DNA of 64,000 nt, taken from positions 62,001-126,000 of the forward strand of contig JADGJG010000001.1 of the NCBI GenBank assembly GCA_027596195.1. Direction: 5' to 3'. Numbering within the stretch: the first letter of the stretch is position 1; the number at the start of each line of letters is the position of its first letter. Both the position numbers and the translations under genes were made by a program. A model generated the notes under the pieces. The model worked only from the letters and a program-made list of their open reading frames with translations, searched no databases and was not told where the DNA came from. Origin of the DNA: Podochytrium sp. JEL0797 (lineage: Eukaryota > Chytridiomycota > Chytridiomycetes > Chytridiales > Chytriomycetaceae). Below, in pieces: positions 53,428-64,000 of this stretch.

Positions 53428-55708
53428 TCAAAACCCCTTGAACGCATCTGAAAACAAATCCGTCGTCACCTTCCCCGCACCCGCACTCTTCAACATGTTC
53501 GCAAAATCATCCACCCCGCCCCCCCTCTTGACCCTCTTCTCAATCGCCTCAGGGGTATCACAAGCCGGCAAAAACGGCGGCGTAGTCTTCCGTTCCTCGA
53601 CCTTTTGCCAATTCACTTTCGCATAAAACGGCTGTGCGCGAATTTCGTCTCCATCCCCGAGGGTGCCGAGACGTTTGCTGGGGTCCGGTTCAAGGAGACG
53701 TTTGATGATATCCTTGCAGGTTCCTTTGATCATGGGGTGCCATTTGATTTTCATTTCGGTAATGTTTTCGTAGATTTGTTCGGAGGAGTCGTCGCCAAAG
53801 GGAGTTTTGCCGGAAACGAGTTCGAAAATGAGGACGCCAAAGGACCACCTGTTCGAGAATGGGAGTGTGTGTGTGAGGGACGACGGGTGGGTAATTAAGG
53901 TTGCACTGTTGTTGTTTTGTTACCAGTCGACCGCTTTTCCATACGCTCGGTTTCGCACAATTTCTCGTGCTATGTAATCGGGCGTTCCGCAAAAGGAATT
54001 TGTGGTTCCCGTGATGACTTTGGCGAATCCGAAATCGGCGAGCTTGACGTGTCCCGTTGTGTCGAGAAGAATGTTCTGTTTTTTGGGGGGGGGTGTGGGT
54101 TGAGAGCTGTACCATGCTGGCTTTCAGAGAGAAATTTCGTTACCTCCGGCTTGAGGTCGCGATAGACAACGTTGTGGGCGTGCAGGTATTGGAGAGCAAT
54201 CAAAACTTCGCACGTGTAGAATCTGCCGTCCTCTTCGCCAAATTTCTGCAAGATATCAGAGTCAAAAACTCGCAAATCACCAAAGAAAAACACACAAGCA
54301 CACTCCCATCAAACAAGCTCACCTGAACTTTCCTCAAATACGAAAACAAATCTCCTCCATCAATATACTCAATAATCATGTACAAATGATGCGTATCCTG
54401 AAACGAATGATACAACTCGACAATGAAATTGAGCTTAATCGCCGTCAAAATCGCCTTTTCATTAATCACTTGCTTCTCCTGCTTGAGTTTAATTAAATCC
54501 GCCTTCTTGATGGCCTTGAGCGCGTAATATCTTCCTGTGCTCGCTTTCATGCGGACGAGGAACACGGTCGCGAACCCACCCTTTCCGACTTTTCGTACAA
54601 TGTGGAAATCGTCGAGCGTGTAGGTTCGTTGGACTTGCGTGCTGGAGATTTCGTACGCAGAGAGCCCCGCTGCGCGTTTATCGGGCGTCAATCCGGATCC
54701 TAACCCAGCCATGCTCCCATCGGAAGGATGCGCGTGTGCGCCAACGGCGAGGTCTAAATGGTGTCCCGATTGAGAAACCTGTTTCGCTGTGCTGCCCAAG
54801 GGGGGTTGCTCCGACGCGCTCCGCATCGCTTTCATACTCTTGCGGCCAAACAGAGAAATCTTGGGCATTGATTTCGCCGTCGACTTGTCCTTATTCAACG
54901 CCCCGGGCTCCCCAGCCGCCTCCGCCTCAGCCGAAGGCTTATTGAGAAAATCAAACTTTTGACCAAAGATGGATTTCTTGGGACTCGTGGGCATGGGTTC
55001 TGCGTGGAAGTGGGAAGCGTCCTGCGAGGAAGAACCTCCGAGACTTGCGACGGATTTTTTGAGGCCCGCTGGGATGCTGGGGACGGGGATTTCGGTGAGG
55101 TTGGAGTTGGATTTTTGGTGTCGCGAGGAAACGGAGCAGCGGCCAGAGAATTCAGAGACGGGTGGAGCAACTGGGGAGTGGAGACTCGTGTTGCTGCTAC
55201 CACTTGCCATGCTTTTTGTGGCGGCTTGGAGGTGCGCGTTGGACGTGCCCACGTTTGGGAGGGGAATACTCGCATCGACGGCCAACGATGTGCTGCTCTT
55301 TTGAATACTCTTGGACCGTCTGAGAGAATTGAAGATGCTGCCAACAACCGATTTCTTGCTCTCGTGTCGTTCCACGGCGGGGCTGTCCTTACGAATATTC
55401 CCATCCTCGTCCATCGCCACAGCCACGCTTTTGGCTTTCGATCGGGCTGATGAACCGGCTGTGAGGTTGTTACTGCTGACATCAGGTCCAGGAATTGAAG
55501 GAAGCTGATGATTAGATCCGTTACGCGACATGGACATTTGGGACGACGATTTGGAAAGCGCTTTCGCGGCCGTCGAGTCGTTGCCCCCTTCTTCGGCAGA
55601 TTTCTTTTTCATGGACATTTTGGAGAAGAGACCAACTCCGCCTCCAGAAGCTGGAGTTTGAGAGTCTTGCTTGTGGTGAAACATTTTTGTGGCGAGGGAA
55701 TGGACCAC
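53428..55708 (-). CDS. AGC protein kinase with APE-to-ARE change
   Basis: Four or more exons. About 370 Ser/Lys-rich N-terminal residues precede the catalytic domain: [74 protein letters not shown] and [13 protein letters not shown]. The sub-domain VIII APE motif is ARE (codons GCA CGA GAA), losing the proline but keeping the Glu that salt-bridges to the C-lobe Arg. The last residues, FSDAFKGF, form an FxxF hydrophobic motif as in PKA-type enzymes. It is probably an active, PKA-like kinase. Start uncertain: ATGs at 55708 and 55684 are both possible. Confidence 0.82.
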
Positions 55709-55993
55709 TGGGGGAAATGGAGTGCCGCGTCAGTTGTCGGACCTGCCTGCTCTCCAATCCTCCACAGCCTCACCTATAACAGGGATGGTTGATTACTCCT
55801 AGATTATTGAACCTGCGGTTGTCCAAGTGTGTTTGAGGCAAGAATTGAGAAGCGCGCAATTGTGCTCAATTTTTGTACTGTCAATTGTTCTTCGCGTTCT
55901 TTTCCATTGTTCCATCACCTCCGCCAAGTTCTTCCACTCCCTCCTATCCACTTATCTAAACCAAAAACTAAAAAAGAGAATCCATCTGAAGGA

Positions 55994-57212
55994 TCATTCG
56001 AGAGTCTTTGCCCAATCCTCCAATCCAATTCCACCTTCAATCACATCCAAACAATACGGATGCGTCAACAACTCTTCAGGTCCCGATCGCTTCATGTGAT
56101 CTTTAACGACACTGCAAAAACAATTTCCAGTCAGTTTAACGCGTTCGCATAGAAATAAATATTCAATTCACCATTTTGAGATCAAATCGTCAAACAGCGG
56201 GCTAAACTTCCCAGGCGGCAAGCTTGGCGGCTCACATTCTTGCACAAACGTCATCATTTCAAAGAGAGTCATCATGGGATAAACGTTTTTGGCAGTGGCG
56301 ATTTCGATCAAGGTGAGACCCAACGCCCAGACGTCACTTGTGACAGTGTACACGTCTCCACTGGTGATTCTTTCGGGAGCTTTGAATTTGAATTGAAGTT
56401 TAGAAATTGATCAAGGAGGAGATTCGGTTCTGAATACGCGCTCACCAAGGTACCCCTGTGTTCCCGTAAAAGTTCGCGCGAGCGTATCCAACAACTGCTT
56501 CGAAACGCCGAAATCTGTAATCTTGACCTGACCCTTTGTGTTGACGAGAATGTTGGAAGGCTTGATGTCTGTGGGGTGGCGAAAACGCGTAAATTGGGCG
56601 CCCTTCATCGAAATTGAGAAACCCACCCCTGTGCAGAATCGAATGCTCCGCGAGATACATGAGGCCGCGCAGGACATGAACAGCAATGCGCACGACAGTG
56701 CCCTCTGCAATGGGCCCGTGCTTCTTGTAGATGCCGTCGAGCGAGCCCAGGTCCATGTATTCGATGCACACGCACACGCCGCCGTCGTGCGAGAAGGCGC
56801 CGTACGACGAGACAATGTATTCGGAGCGCACAATGTGGAGGATTTTGAGTTCGGATTTGAGCTGTCGCTCTGCCTTTTTGCGGTTTGCCTCGTCGTCGAC
56901 GGAAACGGTGATGTTCTGTTTTTTGACAGGTTGGCACCTTGTTACAGAAACCAAAGGAGCAAACACCTTGCGCGCCATCAGGATGCCCGACGGAATGTGT
57001 TTGACCAGCGAAACGGTTCCGCCGTTGCCCGCGCCGAGTTCGCCCAGGAACTCGAGGTCCTTGTCGCGCAGCTTCAGGGCGTCCTTGTCCACGGCGGGGA
57101 GCAGCTGAGACGCATCGAGTTGCTCAGACACAGAAATAACGTTGCCGCCAATGGACCCAGAAGTGAGGGGGTCGATGGCGAGTTTGAGTCCAAGGCCTTT
57201 GGGCGGTGCCAT
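55994..57212 (-). CDS. MAP kinase kinase (MEK/STE7 family)
   Basis: At least five exons; start at 57212 ([14 protein letters not shown]), stop at 55994. Ordered motifs: [23 protein letters not shown] (catalytic Lys) joined across an intron to [40 protein letters not shown] (split by an intron), [20 protein letters not shown] with an S/T-rich activation loop between DFG and [23 protein letters not shown], and a final exon [23 protein letters not shown] and DFGVSxxLxD are MAP2K hallmarks. It would phosphorylate a MAP kinase in a mating, wall-integrity or stress cascade; which one cannot be told. A TTGGACGCGT lies about 70 bases upstream. Confidence 0.88.
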
Positions 57213-57542
57213 ATTTTGCTGAAACTGTTTTTGGAGAAATCTGGTGATCGAGAAATTCAATCGCGTTGAACTTGAATTGGACGCGTCTTTATTGCGTGTT
57301 CAAGGTTGGATGGAGGTGGGAAGGCTGCGAAATGCTCTTGCTCTTTAGATGCCCGAGAAGAGGTGGTGGGGTGGAGATTTTGCAAATGTGCAAATCAATG
57401 ATCATTCGAAAAGTAACAGTTCATAAAGGATCAGGTGGTCAAATATTAATAAAAGAATCGATCAGGGCCAGATCGAAGACCCCTACGTAGATAGGGAAAA
57501 AAAGGAAAAAACACAACAACCTTCCGTCCCCAAACGCCTGCC
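57213..57542. other. Divergent promoter region between MAP2K and LRR gene
   Basis: About 330 bases between two divergent genes. It contains TTGGACGCGT at 57277-57286; no gene or repeat is seen. Confidence 0.45.
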
Positions 57543-58843
57543 ATGTACTCTCAACATCTCCTTCTCGAAACCGATCGACGTTATGCAGAGCTGCTGGCCC
57601 TCTTCAAGCTATCCCTTTCCAACCAATCCGCCCTCGCTGCCAAACTGGACCTCCTCGAATCCTCCCACCACACTGCCACCTCCCTGCTCACCACCCACAT
57701 TGCCAATCTGCAGTCCTCAGTTACTTCCCTCGAATCCCAGCTTGTCACCAACCACCGCATCATCTCCCTCCAACTCCTGCAACTTCAAAACCCGACCAAG
57801 AAGCTTTACACTCGCTTCACGAGCCTTCCCAGGGATATTGCCAGTAGCATCCTCAGTTGGATTTCTCCACAGGAAGCGTGGCGTCTGAGGCCGTTGTCGA
57901 AAGCCTTCTGTGAACTGCTGTCGTCCGGAGCTTTTGCCAGAGCCAACATCGCTCGCTTCGTAGCCCCTCCTGACGTCACACAGACTGAGTCCAAGGAACT
58001 GACTGAACTGGAAGCTTCCTATATCATTGCTCCAGTCTCCTATCAGTCCGCATTTGTGGCGCGCGAATGGAAACATCTGGGTGGAATAAACGATATGACG
58101 ATGCTTCAGTCTTTGGAACTGCAGAGGATTCAATCACACTCCGTATCGAGATTCCTTTAGCTATTATGGGGTGCTCCAAACTCGTCTCGTTGACTCTGAC
58201 TCACTGCGGCCTTCTCGGTCCAATTCCAGACGAAATCGGACTCCTTGCGTCTCTCAAGTTGCTAAAGTTGGATCGCAACGAACTCTCCGGTGCTATCCCA
58301 AACAGCATTGGCAATCTGAAAGTTTTAGAAAGATTGAATCTCTGTGGCAACCAACTTGCCGGTACCATTCCTCCTGAACTCGGTCTGTTGACGCTGTTGA
58401 CACATCTGAACCTGAGCTTCAATAAGACACTCTCTGGCAGTCTTCCTGTTGAGCTTGGTGGCCTCGTGAATCTTGAACATCTCCAAATTACGAACACGGC
58501 CATGTCGGGGTCGATTCCGGTGGAATTGGGCAACCTCTGTAGTGTGAAGCGCTTGTTACTCGGGAAAAATTGGGGTTTGACTGGCATCATTCCTTCCTCT
58601 TTTGGACAGCTATTGTCTTTGAGGTGGTTGGAAATCGACAATTGTTCTCTCGCTGGGAGCATCCCTCGCGAGTTGGGTCAGCTGCAGGAATTGGGTGGCT
58701 TGGAATTTGGCGACAATATGCTGTCCGGCAGAGTGCCTGTTGAGTTGCGTGATTTGCAACGTCTTATGAGGTGTGATTTGTCGAGAAATACCGCGTTGAT
58801 GTGCGAGTTTGAGTTTCACGAGGGGGTTACGTTTAAGATCTGA
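57543..58843 (+). CDS. Leucine-rich-repeat protein with N-terminal coiled coil and F-box-like helix pair
   Basis: Two exons joined by a proposed 44-base intron (58081-58124: GTGGAATAAA ... ACTGCAG), which restores one frame: KHL|E|DSITLRIEIPL. Residues 1-90 look like a coiled coil (LLALFKLSLSNQSALAAKLD). An F-box-like segment follows (FTSLPRDIASSILSWISPQE, AWRLRPLSKAFCELL). Seven or more plant-type LRRs come next (LVSLTLTHCGLLGPIPDEIG, LKLLKLDRNELSGAIPNSIG, LERLNLCGNQLAGTIPPELG). There is no transmembrane segment or kinase. If the intron is not real, the gene carries a frameshift. A possible SCF substrate adaptor, by domain order only. Its last codons are repeated in decayed form at about 60390-60440. 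Confidence 0.72.
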
Positions 58844-58960
58844 TTCGCGGTTGAATTTTTTTGCTCGTCTCTCTGCCCTGTTCTGCGACACGCGAAAATA
58901 AAGTGGGATGCAATCCGATTTATTCACGTGACATTCTTGTTCATTCACATGCCCAGTTCC
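58787..58960. repeat. Direct repeat flanking the HNH gene, left copy
   Basis: Contains the true 3' end of the LRR gene, the intergenic CTCGTCTCTCTGCCCTGTTC segment and a decayed copy of the RCL1 3' end (frameshifted, ending ACGTGAATAA on the minus strand). Roughly 85% like 60390-60563 by eye. Confidence 0.85.
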
Positions 58961-59219
58961 GGGGCTCGTTTATTTTCAAAGGGTGGCACAAAAGAACGCA
59001 GGTCAATATGTTGGGGTGGACATATTGACGATTGGCAGCGCACCTTTCAGAATTCAGGCTGTTTCTCGAAATCAGTATACTTAATTGATTTGATCATTTT
59101 TGGGGCTGTTCCGGCATTGTGCCTGAGCAACAGGCAAATCAACTGCCATGATTCCGCCATAATTCCATTGAAATCCATTGAAAATATCTCATTTTGACCA
59201 AACAAAATCAGTGGGTAAT

Positions 59220-60330
59220 TTATTCGTCATCAATACTTTCAGTTGAAGAGCTAACATTAAGCCCTTCCAACCACTTGTTGACTGACCCAATAGTTGCCGC
59301 CAAATTTTGTTCTGACCAATCCAAATCACCCCTGTCAAAAATGAGACCATGAATCCAGCCCTGCTTCAACCCAAACTGCTGTGCCACAGTTATTTGAAAA
59401 TTCAGGCATCGTTTGTAGGGTCGATTCTGATTTCCAAACACCAGGTCCTTTCCATCATACCTCCCAAAAGTTTGGTTCTCTAAATCCAGTGGCAAATGCA
59501 CTAGTAGATTTCGATCCACCTGACTCAAATACTCCTTGAACGTGGTATTTTTCAAGGCTGGATTGAGGATCTTCATGGTCACAGTCTGGCCCTTTGGAAC
59601 AAGCATAATCTGCCACCTGTCATAGGCATGCTCAAATGCTTTGAACAGGGGAAGTCCATTGCGTGCATCATTGATGTTGTGGAGGCCAAAGATTTGGTCA
59701 AAGTACTTAGATTTGGCCGTTGGAAACAAGTGAGCAGTGACGACAATGCAGGAACTCAGGTTCACATTGAGGAGAGCACAACGAGCAGACCCAATTCCAG
59801 TCCCAGGCTGCTGTGACTTGCTGTCATAGAACTCTAGCACATCAGCTTTGAACTGTCTTCGTGTACTTGTGGATGCCAGAGATGACGACGCAACATGAAA
59901 CAAGGCATCCTCGGCAAGCGAAAAAATCCATGCAGGGACTGAAATGAAGTAAGAATCTTGATATATACTGTTTAAAACGAACTCACCTTGTGGTTGAGGC
60001 ATTGCAGCACTTTGCCCTAGAGTTAAAGGGTTAATTCATCAGGCAATTGCAGTTTGTTAGGGGCTAGTCTCCGAGCCACTCACCAGCACCAAGAAGTCCC
60101 AAGTGATATGCCTGACTCTCCTTCAGCGCCTCCGCCCTCGACTTCAATATCTCCTCCCTCACCTTAAGCTCAGCCTTCAGCTCGTCGTACTCCAACCCCG
60201 CAAACACCCCAACATGGACACTCCTCCACTGTCTCAACTCGTTTTTTGCTTCCGTGACATCGGCTCGGGCCTTATCAACGGCTGCTTCAGCTTGGGCAAC
60301 TCCTTGTTGTGCAATGCGGACGCCTTCCAT
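59220..60330 (-). CDS. HNH-nuclease-domain protein with N-terminal coiled coil
   Basis: Three exons: 60330-60084, 60016-59987 and 59938-59220 (331 residues). Residues 1-80 form a charged coiled coil (AAVDKARADVTEAKNELRQW). The middle carries an HNH_2-type core: CIVVTAHLFPTAKSKYFDQI, then IFGLHNINDARNGLPLFKAF and EHAYDRWQIMLVP. This presents the expected His (AH), Asn (RNG) and His (EH) in order. Such coiled-coil + HNH proteins are widespread and multicopy in some fungal genomes; their role is not established, with DNA cleavage inferred from the fold. No signal peptide. The gene lies exactly between two copies of the LRR/RCL1 junction, as if inserted. Confidence 0.72.
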
Positions 60331-60389
60331 TGTCGGAAAATTTGGGAAGTGAAACAAAAAATTTTCATCTCGGCACACACATGTGGGGA

Positions 60390-60563
60390 GAAATCCCGCG
60401 TTGGCGTGCGAGTGTCTGTTTTGCGAGGGGGTAACGTTCAAGATTGGGTGGGTTGAATTTGTTTACTCGTCTCTCTGCTCTGTTCTGCGACACGTGAAAA
60501 TAAAGTGGGATGCAATCGGATTTATTCACGTGACATTTTGTTCACATTCACATACCCAGTTCC
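60390..60563. repeat. Direct repeat flanking the HNH gene, right copy
   Basis: Contains a decayed tail of the LRR gene (GVTFKI kept, stop lost), the shared CTCGTCTCTCTGCTCTGTTCTGCG intergenic segment, and the genuine RCL1 3' end. Each gene thus keeps its good end on its own side of the HNH gene. Confidence 0.85.
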
Positions 60564-62382
60564 CAAACACGTCAACACAACCGTCCCCTTCAAACTCGTA
60601 TACAACCGATTCCCCTCCTCATCCACCACCTCCTCCTGAAGCTCCTCCCCAATCTTGAACACAACGCCCAAAAACTGCTTCATATCCCTCAACAGCTGAA
60701 TCGAAAACGGCGTCAAAGTCCCGACCCGGACTTTCCACACATCCTCCGGTCCAAGTGCAAGACACAGAATCGCCAACCACTGCGAAATCCCATCCACACA
60801 TCCGCCTTTCCGAATCTCGGTCAAGAGTAACCGCGCGGCACGAACGCCCAGGTCCTCAGGGGTAGGAAACGTGTAATCGTTCTGCAAGTGACCCAGAATT
60901 CCATCCTGCGTAGCCGTCGACACCTGCGCCTTGGCCGCACTCCCGACCGTTGCGCCAGATTCCTCGGTGGATCCTTCTCCGAGTTTCAACTCAGGGATAT
61001 CGTCGCCTTCTGCCAAGACTTCGGCAGCAGCCTTTTTCCTCGGCTGGTACGAACATTCTGCGGAATACAACACCCCCGTTGTCGTCTCGGCTACCAAACT
61101 GACGCCATATCCAGGACACTTTCCACTCTCGTGACCCTTGTACACATCCGTGTACAGATACACATCCGGAATAAACCGACTCAGAAGTGACCGTGAGGCA
61201 TCCACAACACGGTTCGCCATTTGGGGAGAAATACGGGTAGCGTACGCGATACCACGGATCCGTTTGACACCGAGTCCGGGGTCTGTGAGCATGACGGGTT
61301 TGAGGGACTTGACGACAGGGCATTGGAAGACGATTTGGCCGCCGCCGAGGGGTGGTGCACCGCGTTTTGTGATTTTGAGGTCGAGCGGGGCGTTGGTTGT
61401 TTCAATGTTGGGGAGGAACTTTTTGAGGGTGGGGAGGGTGACTGTGCGGAGGGTGTCGACCTGGGTTTTCGGGAAGGGAGAGGCATTAGATTGGTTGGAC
61501 GTGGGAGGGGTGGGCAGGGGACAGGGGAATGAGAGGGATGCGTTGAATGCTGATCAGATAGGGTGCGGCTCCACATCACTCTTCCAAATCAAAAGAAGAT
61601 TGAGACAGGTAAAGCGAAAATGCAAATCATCAAGTAAAACAAACAAGAAAAGGGGCGATGGGGATTGATGACAGGGAGATGCCAGATGAACGAAAGAAAC
61701 AGCAACTGGAGCACTCACACAAACATCGACATTGTCATTCGTGATTCCATTCAGGGTCAAATGGAAGGGAGTCTTTGCGAACGGGGCAATGGCAATCAAA
61801 GGTTCGAGGAAGTATCCGATTGCCCTCGAGTTGGGACAATCGTGCGAGATTTTGCCGCCCGTGATGACACCGGGCTTGTAGAGCAGCGAGCTTCCCGTGT
61901 ATGAGATTTCGAGGTGCGAGCCATTGGTTACTTTTTCGAGGAGCCGCAGGAACGAAACTTCGTAGTCTGTTAGATAGAAGTTAGCACAAGTTTCGAAAAA
62001 GTGGTGGTGGGGAATCAAGAGAGAGTGTGATCAGATAAGTTGCAGGCTCCACATAGAAACTCCAAAATCAAAAGAAGCATTGAGAAAGGTAAAGCGAAAA
62101 TGCACATCATCATATCAAACAGATAACAAGTAAGGGAAGAGAGGGAAGAGAGGGAATGGAAGGGATCCTTCACATACCAGCAAGACCCGGAAACTCGTCC
62201 TCGTTCTGTCTGATCTTGTCGATGCGGATGGAACGGCCCGAGATGGTTGCCAGCAGTAACCGCTGGCGCATGTGCAAATGTCCCTCGAAGCGCATTACAG
62301 AGGCGTTAGGCCCAGGCATCGAAGCCGTGAGCTTCTGCTTCTTGACGGTTGGAACTGACGGAGCCTGTTGGACGAGTGCCAT
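60522..62382 (-). CDS. RCL1: RNA 3'-terminal phosphate cyclase-like protein, 18S rRNA processing
   Basis: Three exons, 62382-62178, 61966-61719 and 61460-60522 (463 residues). Matches RCL1: FEGHLHMRQRLLLATISGRS, LADYEVSFLRLLEKVTNGS, YKPGVITGGKISHDCPNSRA, IGYFLEPLIAIAPFAKTPFH, LTLNGITNDNVDVCVDTLRT. The genuine cyclases have a catalytic His in the C-terminal region and RCL1 proteins lack cyclase activity. RCL1 works with BMS1 in the small-subunit processome on early 18S pre-rRNA cleavage, in the nucleolus. It is longer than yeast RCL1 owing to an acidic insert (AEGDDIPELKLGEGSTEESG). Ends in the right-hand repeat beside the HNH gene. Confidence 0.9.
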
Positions 62383-62965
62383 TTTTTGTTGGTGACTTGG
62401 ACTCCGCAAAAAAGAAAAAAAGCTCGAAATCCCCCGAGACACCAGGTGGGTCCTGCATCAGGAACCAACGCACCTCGGATCGGGCCATATGGGTTATTTG
62501 ATATTTATTTGATTTTAATCGCACACGATTGTTGTCGCCAATTTTTGTCAAATGTGTGGAGAAGCATGTGATTCGACAGGGCCCAGCGGCAACAAAACTT
62601 GGACAATTCCCCTTTCAATGAATCATGGCAAATACATTGGTAAATTTATGCGTCCTGGGAGTGTGTTAGAAAACGTAATTGAATGGAAGGAAAAGTGATT
62701 GATTTTTCTTTGTCGCTCAACGCCTCAGCTAGTGACAGCTTGAATCTTCTTTTGCTCAGAAGAAATGGCCAAGAAATGGCTGTTCTCGATCCTTTTTATG
62801 CTTCTCGTGCATGTTGTTTATTTCCGGTGGCGTTTTCAATCTCCACCGGATTGGGTTCCGTGATTTCCGGTGAGTCGGAGATTTTATGCCCGGAGATAAC
62901 GGGTGATAAGAGAGTCACGCTGATTGCGAAAGATAACACAAAATTCACCAAAAAAAACACACACG
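62383..62965. other. Divergent promoter region, about 580 bases
   Basis: Lies between RCL1 and the permease, which diverge. Open frames here (for example 62683-63126 plus) overlap the permease start in another frame and have no family features. No repeat or RNA gene seen. Confidence 0.4.
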
Positions 62966-64000
62966 ATGGCAGACCTTCTCAAAGCCGATGCACCCAACGT
63001 TTTCAATACCGATGCCCCAGGCGGCAAGCTGCAGTAAGTCTCGACATCGAACCCGTCTCCTTCACATTCTTTAACATGTCCTCCGTCGATTCAGCCGACA
63101 AATGCATGCCCGGCATCTTGAAATGATCGCCATCGGAGGATCAATCGGGACTGGTTTGCTTCTCAAGAGTGGTGGAGCAATCTTCAGGTTTGTCAGCATG
63201 GCTAAAGTTGCAAAAGGAGCCGTCACTAACCCTTCCTTTCAGTGCTGGCCCAGTTGGAGCTCTCCTTTGTTTTGCCATCGTTGGGATCCAAGTGTTTGGC
63301 GTCATCACATCTCTCGGCGAAATGGCCACCTACCTGCCGATCGAGGGAGCGTTTTCCCAGCTTCCAACAAGGTTCCTCAACCCGGCATATGGTTTCGCTT
63401 CTGGCTGGAACTACTGGTTGAATTGGGCGTTAACGGTGAGTAAATCCTCTGCATTCTCCACCGTGTTGGTATCAGAACGCTAAAAGGGTGGATACACGAC
63501 CTAGGTACCTACCGAGCTTGCAGCAATTGGAGGATTCATGGCATATTGGATAGATCCGAATGTGTTCCCATCTGTAAGTGTTGCCGTCAACCTGTCAAAT
63601 ATTTCGTGATTTCTGACGGCCTTTGAATTAACTATACAGTGGGCCTGGAGCGGAATCTACCTACTTCCCCTGGCACTTCTCAACATGACAAGCGTCAAAA
63701 ACTTTGGAGAAGTCGAATTTGGGCTGTCGATTATGAAGGTGTGTTTGAAAAACTCGAATGTTTTGAAAATCTCGTTCGCGACTCAACTAATCTTAATCAT
63801 TCAGGTCGTGGCGATCGTCTTGTTTATTCTTATTGCATTTTGCGTTTGGTTTGGTGCTGGTACTGGAACTGGGTTCCTTGCGTTCCGGAATTGGGCACCT
63901 GCCATTGTGGGAGATTCGCCGCTCCAGCAGTTCAGCAACATTTCTGCCGGGTTTATTACTGTAAGACTGAAAGGAGGATCTGTTCTGCAATTCACGGCTT
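62966..64000 (+). CDS. Amino acid permease, YAT family (5' part, runs off the window)
   Basis: Starts at 62966 (MADLLKADAPNVFNTDAPGG). Short introns separate pieces that read LHRQMHARHLEMIAIGGSIG, TGLLLKSGGAIF, SAGPVGALLCFAIVGIQVFG, EMATYLPIEGAFSQLPTRFL, GFASGWNYWLNWALT, VPTELAAIGGFMAYWI, WAWSGIYLLPLALLNMTSVK, FGEVEFGLSIMK, VVAIVLFILIAFCVWFGAG. ARHxxMIAIGGSIGTGLLL opens the first span of yeast-type (YAT) amino acid/H+ symporters of the APC superfamily, and the FGE-EFxxSxxK loop is typical. About five to six of the expected twelve spans are in the window. Substrate specificity cannot be told. Confidence 0.85.

Noticed and set aside
56750..57000. Read-through of the first MAP2K intron as coding
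   Set aside because: The frame is open, but splicing GCGCGCAAG|GTGTTT ... AACAG joins MARK directly to the next helix as in other MAP2Ks.
59220..60330. HNH gene as an intron-encoded homing endonuclease
   Set aside because: It has its own introns and start, lies between genes rather than inside an intron, and has an HNH_2-type core, so classical intron homing does not fit. The flanking duplication is reported instead.
1..64000. tRNA, rRNA or snRNA genes
   Set aside because: Reading by eye I found no cloverleaf with A and B boxes or conserved rRNA blocks. A tRNAscan-SE or Infernal run would be decisive and could not be done.

Overview
The window reads as nuclear DNA of a zoosporic (flagellated) fungus, most likely a chytrid. 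Genes are split by many short GT-AG introns (about 45-80 bases). A TPPP/p25-alpha gene, a family known mainly from ciliated lineages, lies beside fungal-type genes for secreted GH18 chitinase-like proteins, GPI-anchored wall proteins, a carnitine carrier and a YAT-type amino acid permease. The lineage is an inference from gene content, not from a marker gene.

Layout. 1-220: first exon of a flavin monooxygenase (FMO) running off the left edge. 448-1326: a peroxiredoxin-like gene and an inverted broken copy of its 3' end. 1667-6274: a RhoGAP-fold-like gene. 6330-6440: a MITE-like element. 6611-11457: three FMO genes. 12418-14398: a two-membrane-span protein. 14513-16187: gene-poor. 16188-20900: three more FMO genes. 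21035-22620 and 22741-26426: paralogues of the two-span and RhoGAP-like genes. 26543-33350: GPI-type proteins, a third RhoGAP-like scrap and two multimodular GH18-like genes. 34086-43408: acylcarnitine carrier, Sec7 ArfGEF, TPPP, a broken GT31-like glycosyltransferase, a PKA-like kinase and a CBM9-like protein. 43521-45867: two more GPI-type proteins around a third GH18-like gene. 46034-48175: DEAD-box helicase. 48229-53011: FMO genes again (two intact, one broken). 53428-57212: a second AGC kinase and a MAP kinase kinase. 57543-62382: an LRR protein, an HNH-nuclease-domain gene and RCL1. 62966-64000: partial amino acid permease.

The dominant theme is gene-family birth and death. Eight FMO genes look intact, one starts outside the window, one is broken and three or four are scraps. 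Most intact copies carry a CACGTG next to an (inverted) CCAAT about 24-32 bases before the ATG, which suggests shared control. The blocks 'three FMOs + two-span protein' at 6.6-14.4 kb and 16.2-22.6 kb look like an old segmental duplication bracketed by the two RhoGAP-like paralogues. The GH18-like family has expanded by gene duplication and by duplication of phase-symmetric exons carrying a 14-cysteine module. The HNH gene at 59.2-60.3 kb sits between two copies of the junction of its neighbours, as if it had been inserted there.
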